Shown here piece by piece: positions 19,053 through 27,174 of a stretch of 64,000 nucleotides of DNA. The notes below the pieces were generated by a model. The model was given only the letters and a program-made list of their open reading frames with translations, was not told the DNA's origin and did not search any database. The position numbers and the translations under genes are program-made. Position 1 is the stretch's first letter. Each line of letters begins with the position of its first letter. This DNA is from JAGXRK01 sp963804005 (GTDB lineage: Bacteria; Bacteroidota; Ignavibacteria; Ignavibacteriales; Ignavibacteriaceae). The stretch spans positions 62,001 to 126,000 of the forward strand of contig CAWDOP010000008.1 in the NCBI GenBank assembly GCA_963804005.1, read 5' to 3'.

Positions 19053-20350
19053 TGTTTATATCTACTTAATACGTACTCGCTTTCGTCTTCAAGTCTTATT
19101 TTTAATTCCTCAATTTCCATTCTGTTTGAAAAAAATTCCTGAAAAAGCGGATTCGCTACCCTTCCTTTCCACTCAGCAAAACCAGGCAGTTTTAACCATG
19201 GACCAATCTCAAGATAATCAACCAATCTTGAACAAATATCCCAGCCATATTTTGTAGTTCGAAAATCTTCATCCTTTAATAATGATAATCTTGCAGGTGC
19301 CATCCAATCACCTTTGGCGATCTTAGCCATATTCTCCCTATTAAGAAAGAATTCTATAAACTGAGCAGCTTCCTTTTTATGTTTTGATTTTGCTGGAATA
19401 CTTAATGTTTGAGAATTTGATCCCTGTTTTTGACTAACACCTTTGATAGGAGCCAATACTTCCCAAGTAAAATCTGATGGAGCATTTTCCACTAATTGTT
19501 GTCTTGCCCAGGTTCCAATCCCGACAACCATTGAAAATTTGTTATTAAAAAAAGAAGGAATGATACTTGGACCTGATTGGGTTACAGCGAATGGGGAAGT
19601 AGATTTATCTTTATAAATCATATTTTTTATTGTACTTAAAAATTCCATTTCTATAGAATCTACTCTGACCTTATACTCTTCATTTTCTTTAACAAAAAAC
19701 TTACAACCAAAACCTAATCCCAAATTAAGTAGAATATTTGACGAATTGCGCAATCCGATTGCAGCACCATATCGTTCAGGCAAACCATCTTTATTAGCAT
19801 CTACAGTTAATTTAATGGCTACATTTCTTAAATCTTCCCAGTTCCAAGGTGAATCAAATGTAGGTGGGACTATTCCAGCTTCATCAAAATGGTTTTTATT
19901 ATATAGAATTATCATGGATTCAAGAATAATTGGTGCGCCGACTATTGAGCCATCTTTCATTTTTACAGATTCCCAGGCTACAGCGTGAATATCTTTTTTG
20001 AATTCTTCACTTAATAAAGTGCTCAGGTCAGTTAAATTACCCCGCAGAGCAAAATCAGTTATTATTGACGATTCATAATGAAAGATATCGGGAACATCAC
20101 CTGTTTCAAAAGCTGTAATAAGATAGTCGTGAATTGCACTCCAATTTGATTGAACATATTCGACCTGCTTGTCCGGATTCAAGACATTCCATTCATTTAC
20201 AATTGATTTATGAGCAATCATTGTTTGCTCCTGCCAAGCTAAACTTATAAAAATAATTTTATTGCTATTTCTCTGGTGCGTACAAGAATAAACAACGAGT
20301 AAGATAATCAGTGTCTGAATTAATAAATATTTTAATTTGTTGAACGTCAT
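19049..20350 (-). CDS. Extracellular solute-binding lipoprotein, sugar ABC importer
   Basis: 433 residues of the MalE/UgpB-like family 1 binding-protein type. The N-terminus is a lipoprotein signal ending in LLVVYSC (Cys 23), so it is anchored in the periplasm. Family features are visible: IFISLAWQEQ, VNEWNVLNPDKQVEYV, GDVPDIFHYESS, APIILESMIILYNKNHFDEAGI, WNWEDLRNVAIKLT, and a C-terminal AAQFIEFFLNRENMAKIAKG. It delivers substrate to the permeases encoded directly upstream; its start overlaps the permease stop by one base (TAATG). The ligand cannot be read from sequence. It is smaller than many family members but complete. Confidence 0.9.
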   Translation of the reverse strand: MTFNKLKYLLIQTLIILLVVYSCTHQRNSNKIIFISLAWQEQTMIAHKSIVNEWNVLNPDKQVEYVQSNWSAIHDYLITAFETGDVPDIFHYESSIITDFALRGNLTDLSTLLSEEFKKDIHAVAWESVKMKDGSIVGAPIILESMIILYNKNHFDEAGIVPPTFDSPWNWEDLRNVAIKLTVDANKDGLPERYGAAIGLRNSSNILLNLGLGFGCKFFVKENEEYKVRVDSIEMEFLSTIKNMIYKDKSTSPFAVTQSGPSIIPSFFNNKFSMVVGIGTWARQQLVENAPSDFTWEVLAPIKGVSQKQGSNSQTLSIPAKSKHKKEAAQFIEFFLNRENMAKIAKGDWMAPARLSLLKDEDFRTTKYGWDICSRLVDYLEIGPWLKLPGFAEWKGRVANPLFQEFFSNRMEIEELKIRLEDESEYVLSRYKQ

Positions 20351-21180
20351 TATTCTTTAACAGCTCCAGATAGCAGACCTTCAGAAAACCATTTTTGTAA
20401 AAATGCGAATAATATCAGAGAGGGTATGGTAGCCAATATGCTGGCGGCAGCTAATGGTCCCGTTCTGGCTTGTCCTTCCATTCCCGTGTATCTTGCCAAA
20501 TCTACTGGTAATGTTATTAGGTCCTGATTTTTTAAAAGTACAAGTGCAAAGAAAAATTCATTCCAGGCCGTAATGAAAGCGAATAATGCTGAAGCACCTA
20601 TTGCAGGTAAAAGAAGTGGCATTACCACCTTGAAGATGATTTGTGTTTTAGATGCTCCGTCAATTGAAGCAGCTTCTTCTAATTCAATTGGAATACCTTT
20701 TATATAACCTTGCATCATCCATAGTACGAAAGGCAGAGTCCAGACAATATAAACGATGCTTAAACCCAAGAGAGAATCAGTTAAACCAAGATTTCTAAGA
20801 ATCATGTATAAAGGAACCATTATAAGAATAACCGGGAATATTTGTGAAGTTAAAATCCAGCCCAGAATCCCCTTATTTAGTATGGTTCTATATCTTACCA
20901 AGGAATAAGCTGCCGGTAAAGCAATAATGATCACACCTGCGGTCGATATTAAACCCACCTTCAGACTATTTAGCATACTCTTAAAAATGTTTTGTTCAAA
21001 CAATACGAAATTATAATTTTCAAAATTTGGACTTTGAGGAAGTAGATATGGTATACCTGAATAAATCTCAGCCGAGGATTTAAATGATAACGACAAAACC
21101 CAAACTAAAGGGAAAGCCAGGAATATTAAAAAAAGAATTAGTAAAAAATTTTTCAGAAGATTAAAACTTATTTTTTTCAT
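20350..21180 (-). CDS. Sugar ABC transporter permease (MalG type)
   Basis: 276 residues, six predicted transmembrane helices (the first is FLLILFLIFLAFPLVWVLSLSF). The EAA loop that docks to the ATPase is ELEEAASIDGASKTQIIFKV followed by VMPLLLPA, in the normal place before the last two helices. It pairs with the MalF-type permease 3 bases upstream to form the inner-membrane channel of the importer. The C-terminus ends LLSGAVKE as usual for the family. Confidence 0.93.
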   Translation of the reverse strand: MKKISFNLLKNFLLILFLIFLAFPLVWVLSLSFKSSAEIYSGIPYLLPQSPNFENYNFVLFEQNIFKSMLNSLKVGLISTAGVIIIALPAAYSLVRYRTILNKGILGWILTSQIFPVILIMVPLYMILRNLGLTDSLLGLSIVYIVWTLPFVLWMMQGYIKGIPIELEEAASIDGASKTQIIFKVVMPLLLPAIGASALFAFITAWNEFFFALVLLKNQDLITLPVDLARYTGMEGQARTGPLAAASILATIPSLILFAFLQKWFSEGLLSGAVKE

Positions 21181-21183
21181 TGC

Positions 21184-22071
21184 TTATGCTACTTTTTCTT
21201 TAAATTGTCTTCTTAGATAAAGATATAATATAATCGAAATTGCAATCAGCATTATATTACCAATAGCTGCAGCATACCCTACATTACCATATCTGAATGC
21301 CTCCTCGTATGCTGCAAGCATAGGCAAACGCGTCAATCCGCCTGGCCCACCCTGAGTTAAGACCCAGACCAAACCAAATGTATTAAAATTCCACATAAAT
21401 GTAAGAGAAATAATTGCTGCTAAAATCGGTTTAAGAGTAGGTAGTGTAATATATCTGAATTCGTGCCACGCACTGGCTCCGTCCAGACGAGCAGATTCAT
21501 ACAAATCTTTTGAAATAGTCTGAAGTCCAGCAAGAATAAAAATTGCCGCTTTAGGAAGTTCTCCCCAAATTCCCACAATAATAATTGAGGGGATAACCCA
21601 ATCAAAAGAGTTTAACCAGTTTATAGGCTGATTTATAATTCCAATATCCATCAACAAATAATTAAAAATTCCCGCATCGGGATCATACATTAGTTTCCAC
21701 ATAATACCCCTTATAATAGGAGGCATTGCCCAAGGAATAAGTATTATGATTCGAGAGAATTTAGTTAATTTTAATTTAGAGTGAAGAAGTAGAGCTAAAC
21801 CAAATCCCAATATGATTTGTCCGGCAGTTACAGCGATAGTCCAAATAAATCCGATTTGAAAAGATTTCCAGAAGTATCTGTCCCTAAACATATAAATATA
21901 ATTGTCTAACCAATTGAACTCTGCAGGTGAACCCAGTCGGTAATCGGTAAACCCTAAGTATATTCCTCGTAGCAAAGGGAAAACAGAAAAAATAATTACC
22001 GGAATCAATACCGGAAGCAAAAACTTTATCTGATTAATATCAAAAGAAGAATATGTTTTTTGTGAAGTCAA
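21184..22071 (-). CDS. Sugar ABC transporter permease (MalF type)
   Basis: 295 residues with six predicted helices and the EAA motif LYESARLDGASAWHEFRYI followed by TLPTLKP. A TAA two codons upstream of the first possible start limits the choice. The best start is a TTG at 22069-22071 with no clear Shine-Dalgarno, 29 bases beyond a strong hairpin. Poor initiation signals plus the hairpin suggest this is where the operon's expression is set down relative to the outer-membrane half. Partner of the MalG-type permease. Confidence 0.92.
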   Translation of the reverse strand: MTSQKTYSSFDINQIKFLLPVLIPVIIFSVFPLLRGIYLGFTDYRLGSPAEFNWLDNYIYMFRDRYFWKSFQIGFIWTIAVTAGQIILGFGLALLLHSKLKLTKFSRIIILIPWAMPPIIRGIMWKLMYDPDAGIFNYLLMDIGIINQPINWLNSFDWVIPSIIIVGIWGELPKAAIFILAGLQTISKDLYESARLDGASAWHEFRYITLPTLKPILAAIISLTFMWNFNTFGLVWVLTQGGPGGLTRLPMLAAYEEAFRYGNVGYAAAIGNIMLIAISIILYLYLRRQFKEKVA

Positions 22072-22099
22072 AATTTAAAACAGCAATATAGTTAAAGAA

Positions 22100-22133
22100 A
22101 GCGGAGCCGGATCAATAAAACCCCAGCTCCGCT
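22100..22133 (-). terminator. Intercistronic hairpin/attenuating terminator inside the catabolic operon
   Basis: AGCGGAGC (22100-22107) pairs perfectly with GCTCCGCT (22126-22133) around an 18-base loop. On the - strand the hairpin is followed by TTCTTTAAC, a short and imperfect U-tract. It lies between the secreted LVIVD gene and the first ABC gene. It could terminate part of the transcripts or protect the 3' end of the upstream mRNA. No promoter fits in the 29 bases left before the next start codon, so the transporter genes must rely on read-through or on a promoter within the upstream gene. Confidence 0.7.
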
Positions 22134-22168
22134 AAGTAAAAATAAAAAACAAAACGTATTTTCAATTA

Positions 22169-24316
22169 CTATTTCAGGACAATCATTTTCTTAGTTGAAG
22201 AAAAATTTTCAGCGATTAGTTTATAAAAATAAACTCCTGAAGCAAGTTTAGAAGCATTAAAGTTAATGCTGTGCCTTCCAGCAGGCTTATATTCATCAAC
22301 AAGCTTAGCAATAGTCTGTCCCAAAGTATTTATTACAACTAATTTTATAGAACTTTCTTTCAATAATTCATAGGTAATGTTAGTTGAAGGGTTAAACGGA
22401 TTGGGGAAATTTTGAAATAAATTAAAGTTGTTTACAACAAAATCAATGTTTTCGTCAATGCCCGTTACAAGATCATTCCTGTAAATTGAAAGCCCTCCAG
22501 TTAGTTCAGCGACATAAATTATTCCGTTCTGAACGAAAATACCTCTTGAGATATTCATACCATCATAATATCCAACTTCTGTCGGATTAGCCTTATCCGT
22601 GATATCAAATATTTTTATACCTTCTCCTTCAGATACTGTATAAGCGTAGTTCCCTTCTACTACTACGGTACCGTCCCATTCGCCACCCTTATAAACTTCA
22701 CTTAATTGTTCAGGCTGATTTACGCTTGAAATATCATAGATCCTCAACATGTCGAAATCAGATATGAACAAATAATTACCTACTAAATAAAATCCGGCAC
22801 TGCCTGTCGATAATGTTATTATCTTATTTCTTTCTATTGGATTTGTTGGATCGGGCATATCATAAATTTTAATTGCATCCCATCTTGAAACTGCAGCCAG
22901 ATTTCCGTTCACCGCCACTGCCTCACCATAAAAATCAGTTGCTGATTTAACCCATACCGGAGCAGAGGGGTTGGTTATATCTAGAATAACCATACCACTA
23001 TCGCTCGCAGCTACGTAAGCATAGTTATCATTTATTGCTATTCCACGTGCTCGTGGTGTACCAATGGTACTTATTTCAACTGGGTTTGATACATTCGTTG
23101 CATTAATAACTCTGACGCCTGAATCTCTATCGGCTACATATGCGTAACCGTCTTTAACAACCGTTCCTCTTGCATCATTGGGAGTATCAATTTCGCCAAG
23201 CAGGACCGGACTATTCAAATTAGATACATCTATGATTCTCAATCCGGAAGTTCCATAAGAAACGTAGGCTTTATTGTCTGTATAGAATACATTATAAGCT
23301 GATCCCGTAGCCGGTGGAACTATTGGTGCCTGATGAATAATTGTTGGATTAGAAGGATTGGATATGTCAATGCAATGTAGTCCGAAATTTCTATCAGCGA
23401 CAAAAGCCTTTTGAATTCCAATAGAAATATTTACTGCTCTGTCTTGCATAGCTACGCCGGCAATAATTTGCGGGCTCGATGGAGTACTTATATTTAAGAC
23501 TCTCATAGAGTCGCCATTAGAAACAAAGGCATAATCACCATCGAAGACTACTTTTGTTGTTCTATACCCGGTTGAAGCATATCCAACCTGAACGGGACTG
23601 GCGGGATTGCTTATATTAAGAACGTAAATCCCGTTGTCATAATCACTTACATAAGCAAAACTACCAGATATTGAAATATTTTGAGTCCAACCAGCAACAG
23701 GGAAACTGAATTCCCAGACGGGAGTAGAAGGAGTTGCTATATTAAATATAACAAGGTCTCCACCCGTAGTTGCAAAAACGTAATCACCACTTACAGCAAC
23801 TCCCTCTGTATAACCGATTGTATCGACTTGTGCTATTTGAGTTGGATTTGCGGGGCTAGAAATATCAACTATGATTAAACCACCATCACCTCCACCAATA
23901 AATGCAAGATTTTGTTTGGTTGCTAAAGACTGTGTTGTCTGGGCAAATTCAAGACTTCCTACAACAGAAGGGGCCGTCGGATTTAAAGTATAGATAACGT
24001 GGAGTTTGTTACCTGCAACGAGATATGCATAATCTCCGACTCTGACCACCTCTTCAATTAAAGCATCGAACGTTAGAGAAGATAATTCTTGAGGGGCCGT
24101 TGGAGTTGTATAATCTACAATTTTTAGTTTATTTCCCACCCCGTAATAAGTTAAGTTCCCTAAAGCAAAAACCGCAAAGTTTTGACCATCCCCAGCACCC
24201 CAATTACTTAAGTAAGTTATATTTGAACTTACCTGTGCTTGCAGATTAGTCGTCATTATAATCATCATTACTAATGACTGGAGCAAGCTGACCAGATGCC
24301 GAAACGTATGTTTCAT
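22169..24316 (-). CDS. Secreted LVIVD-repeat beta-propeller with type IX secretion tail
   Basis: 715 residues, strong SD (AAAAAGGAGAGATAT) and signal peptide (about residues 1-27). The body is a run of roughly a dozen repeats of about 43 residues with the pattern YVA..xGL.IIDISNP..P..VG, the LVIVD/choice-of-anchor propeller type (for example ALVIFNIATPSTP-like and GVRVINATNVSNPVEIS). The last ~80 residues are a T9SS sorting domain: NFPNPFNPSTNITYEL, ASGVYFYKLIA, KKMIVLK. It is predicted to be displayed on the cell surface. Within a TonB-receptor operon it could capture substrate or act as scaffold; no catalytic residues are recognisable. Confidence 0.88.
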   Translation of the reverse strand: MKHTFRHLVSLLQSLVMMIIMTTNLQAQVSSNITYLSNWGAGDGQNFAVFALGNLTYYGVGNKLKIVDYTTPTAPQELSSLTFDALIEEVVRVGDYAYLVAGNKLHVIYTLNPTAPSVVGSLEFAQTTQSLATKQNLAFIGGGDGGLIIVDISSPANPTQIAQVDTIGYTEGVAVSGDYVFATTGGDLVIFNIATPSTPVWEFSFPVAGWTQNISISGSFAYVSDYDNGIYVLNISNPASPVQVGYASTGYRTTKVVFDGDYAFVSNGDSMRVLNISTPSSPQIIAGVAMQDRAVNISIGIQKAFVADRNFGLHCIDISNPSNPTIIHQAPIVPPATGSAYNVFYTDNKAYVSYGTSGLRIIDVSNLNSPVLLGEIDTPNDARGTVVKDGYAYVADRDSGVRVINATNVSNPVEISTIGTPRARGIAINDNYAYVAASDSGMVILDITNPSAPVWVKSATDFYGEAVAVNGNLAAVSRWDAIKIYDMPDPTNPIERNKIITLSTGSAGFYLVGNYLFISDFDMLRIYDISSVNQPEQLSEVYKGGEWDGTVVVEGNYAYTVSEGEGIKIFDITDKANPTEVGYYDGMNISRGIFVQNGIIYVAELTGGLSIYRNDLVTGIDENIDFVVNNFNLFQNFPNPFNPSTNITYELLKESSIKLVVINTLGQTIAKLVDEYKPAGRHSINFNASKLASGVYFYKLIAENFSSTKKMIVLK

Positions 24317-24345
24317 ATATCTCTCCTTTTTATTGTTAATTAAAT

Positions 24346-25284
24346 TTATTCGCCTATTACTAATGAATTTTTCAATAAAAATTGATTTATTTCATTTTGA
24401 AACGGGGCTGATGTTAAGGAGCCTAGCCTTGTTACCGAAATTGCTGCTGCGGCGCTAGCATATTTTATAGCCTCCGGAAATGAAAAACCTTCAGAAATTC
24501 GAACTGCCAGAACACCATTAAAAATGTCACCCGCAGCGGTTGTATCTACTGCATCAACAGAAAAAGATGGTATAAAATCATTGCAATTATTTGACTCACA
24601 GTATACTCCTTTACTTCCCTGAGTGATTATTACTGTTTCTATTCCTTTTCTTAAAAAAACGTTAGCTGCTTTTTTAATATCCTCTGAAGATTTTATTTTA
24701 ATACCACTTAAAGTTTCTGCTTCGTGAACATTAGGTGTAAGAATCGAGATATAATTAAGCAAGTCACCGGTTAATTCTCTTGCTGGTGCAGGATTCAACA
24801 TTACTTTTACATTATTTTCATAAGCTATCTTTGCAGCAGCCCTAACAGTTTCAACTGGTATTTCTAGCTGCATCAGCAATAAATCTGCATTTTTAATTAC
24901 CTGCTTCAATGACTCAATGTATTCCGGAGTTAGGTACTCATTTGCCCCAGAAGCAACGGTAATAATATTTTCACCATATCGATCAACTATGATCATTGCT
25001 AATCCAGATGCTTTTGATTTTTCAATTTTGATGTGTTCGGCACTTATCCCTTCGTTACTAAAGCTTTGAATCGATTCTTTTCCATAAATATCATCACCGA
25101 GGCTGCATATAAAAGTTATGTTGCCGCCTACTCTTGAAGCAGCTACTGCCTGATTTGCGCCCTTGCCTCCAAGGGATTTATAAATTTCACCACCAATAAC
25201 TGTTTCCCCCGGTTTTGGTATAGTTGTTACTTTCATAAATAAATCTGTATTGGAACTTCCGATAACTACAATATTTTTCGACAT
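24346..25284 (-). CDS. rbsK: Ribokinase (PfkB family)
   Basis: 312 residues, cytoplasmic. It phosphorylates D-ribose to ribose-5-phosphate with ATP. The substrate-binding N-terminus is IGSSNTDLFMKV, the ribokinase signature is SLGGKGANQAVAASRVGG (about 37-54), and the C-terminal ATP/anion-hole motif is VDTTAAGDIFNGVLA (DTTAAGD instead of the commoner DTTGAGD). NPAPAREL is the typical ribokinase loop. Among PfkB kinases these features favour ribose over fructose or adenosine. It is the metabolic clue to the operon: whatever the ARH enzymes release is expected to be ribose or a close relative. 26 bases separate it from the upstream esterase. Confidence 0.9.
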   Translation of the reverse strand: MSKNIVVIGSSNTDLFMKVTTIPKPGETVIGGEIYKSLGGKGANQAVAASRVGGNITFICSLGDDIYGKESIQSFSNEGISAEHIKIEKSKASGLAMIIVDRYGENIITVASGANEYLTPEYIESLKQVIKNADLLLMQLEIPVETVRAAAKIAYENNVKVMLNPAPARELTGDLLNYISILTPNVHEAETLSGIKIKSSEDIKKAANVFLRKGIETVIITQGSKGVYCESNNCNDFIPSFSVDAVDTTAAGDIFNGVLAVRISEGFSFPEAIKYASAAAAISVTRLGSLTSAPFQNEINQFLLKNSLVIGE

Positions 25285-25310
25285 AAATTTTTATGATATT
25301 AGATTAATAA

Positions 25311-26071
25311 TTACCTTTTTGAATTTGTTAATAACCAAGTATAAAGATCTTGATTATTATAAGTTCGGGTCCATGCATCGTGACCCAAATCGGGATAGAT
25401 GGTAAATTCAATTTGTCCGCTGCAATTTCTGAATTGATCAACAATTGCTTGGGCTAGAGAAATTGGAATTACTAAATCATTTGCTCCATGAAATCCCCAT
25501 ACCGGAATATCTTGAGCAGTGCAGGGACTCCAACCATCTCCTCTAAATGCAATGGGAGCAATAGCTGCGTATCTTTCGGGATTTTTTATTGCGAAATACC
25601 ATGTACCTATTCCGCCCATACTTAAGCCGGTCAGATAAATACGGTTAGTGTCTATTGGATATCGCTTAATTGCATCATCTAGCATTATGTTGATAGAACG
25701 AACATTATCTTCGTTTGTATAATACCACTCAGTTGATAATGGACACTGAGGGGATATTACCATAAATGGAAAAGAGGTGTCGCCATCAAGAATTTTCGGG
25801 AGTCCTTCTCTTTTAAAAGCTGCAGATCACTTCCTCTTTCTCCAATTCCATGAAGAAAAATTATTAGCGGGTATTTGTTATTAAGAATCTCTTTATCGTT
25901 TGCGGGCATAAATAACAAAAAATTATATCCTTCTGAATCCCTTACTTCGATTTGTATAGCTTTCTCATAATTATTATCAGAATCGGAACTCAGTGGATCT
26001 TCACATCCTTGCGTTATAAGAATTGATAACATAACTATCATAATCATTATAAAATTAAAATATCCCTGCAT
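25311..26071 (-). pseudogene. Lipoprotein esterase/peptidase (CE1-like alpha/beta hydrolase), frameshifted
   Basis: The ATG at 26069-26071 gives a lipoprotein signal (MQGYFNFIMIMIVMLSILITQGC); a TTG 6 codons upstream is an alternative. The first frame contains the oxyanion region YPLIIFLHGIGERGSDL and stops at 25757. The -1 frame supplies REGLPKILDGDTSFPFMVIS, then the nucleophile GLSMGGIGTW, the acid region GANDLVIP and the catalytic His in DLGHDAW, to a stop at 25311. The two frames meet exactly at CTT TTA AAA, which contains the heptamer T TTA AAA. One lost base, a read error or -1 ribosomal frameshifting would each explain it. If restored, the product is a periplasmic esterase of about 250 residues, a second deacylase in the operon. 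Confidence 0.78.
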
Positions 26072-26135
26072 AAATAAGTTTCTGTTCAAATAGACCTATA
26101 ATTACTAATGTGCATTTTCAAGTAAAAAATCTTAT

Positions 26136-27152
26136 TTAATTAAAAGAAAATCCTATCGTGAACATATGTACTCTCTCCAGATCTCCAAAATCTACATATG
26201 CGTATTGCACTTTTAAATTATAGTCTGAGACCGGATAGTTAATACCAAGACCGGCACAAAATGATTCCTCGTCATAATTAAATTTATATCCGGCTCTTAA
26301 AGAAAAAATCTTATTAAATGTATACTCAGCGCCTAACATGACTTTTTCCTTTTCGTCATTAGGATGATTTCCGTCTAATGAAATTGTTAATAGATGTTGG
26401 CTGTGTTGGTCCTCCAGGAAATCCATTGCGATACCAAATCTAAAATCAAGAGGCATTTTCACATCGACCGGTTCAGATTGATATTCTTCACTAAAACCAA
26501 AAAACCTTGAATCGGGACCGAAGTTTCTTGCTGCCAATGCGATTCTAAGAGACCTAAATCCGGTATAGAACAGTGTTCCTAAATCAAAAGCCCAATTGGT
26601 CATACTGACTTCGTCAATACTCTCCCGAATCCATTTAATACTGCCACCAACTGAAAGTTGTTCTGTAATAATTCTGGCATAGGAAACACCTATAGCTATA
26701 TCGGAAGCTGTAAACATACGTCCGGTAATAACAGAAATTGTTCTATCATCACCCTCGATAGGGCTGTTAATTGTTTCAGGGATATCGCCATAATCTACAT
26801 TGGCTAAATGAATTGCAAATGCACCAATACCGTCAAAATTTTTCACCACACTTAAAGCATTATAACCTATATCGGCTATCCAATTAGTTCTATTTATAGC
26901 GATATCTATGTTCCGAACATTTGTTATAGCTGCTGGGTTACCAAAGATGGAATTCGCATCTCCATTTGACAGAGCTGTATATGCTCCTCCCATTGCAGCT
27001 TGTCGTGCATCACCATTAATTTTTAAGAACTGCCAGCCAGATTGTCCCACCCGTTCTATTTCATACGGTTCAATACCACTTTGTGAATATAAAACGGATA
27101 TCTGAAATAGAGTGATAAATAAAATAAAAATCACCATTAACCTTTTTTTCAT
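26136..27152 (-). CDS. PorV/PorQ-like outer-membrane beta-barrel
   Basis: 338 residues from the ATG at 27150-27152, which has a strong SD (AAAAAGGAGATTAAT) and signal peptide (MKKRLMVIFILFITLFQISVLYSQ); the frame is open further upstream but that part overlaps the preceding gene. The family signature is present: FLKINGDARQAAMGGAYTAL, DANSIFGNPAAI and, at the end, repeated barrel strands closing with FTIGFSFN. PorV-like proteins are FadL-type barrels, one of which shuttles T9SS cargo; copies next to TonB receptors are common in this group. Here it probably forms the outer-membrane complex with its two upstream neighbours. Confidence 0.85.
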   Translation of the reverse strand: MKKRLMVIFILFITLFQISVLYSQSGIEPYEIERVGQSGWQFLKINGDARQAAMGGAYTALSNGDANSIFGNPAAITNVRNIDIAINRTNWIADIGYNALSVVKNFDGIGAFAIHLANVDYGDIPETINSPIEGDDRTISVITGRMFTASDIAIGVSYARIITEQLSVGGSIKWIRESIDEVSMTNWAFDLGTLFYTGFRSLRIALAARNFGPDSRFFGFSEEYQSEPVDVKMPLDFRFGIAMDFLEDQHSQHLLTISLDGNHPNDEKEKVMLGAEYTFNKIFSLRAGYKFNYDEESFCAGLGINYPVSDYNLKVQYAYVDFGDLERVHMFTIGFSFN

Positions 27153-27174
27153 ATTAATCTCCTTTTTACCAGAA

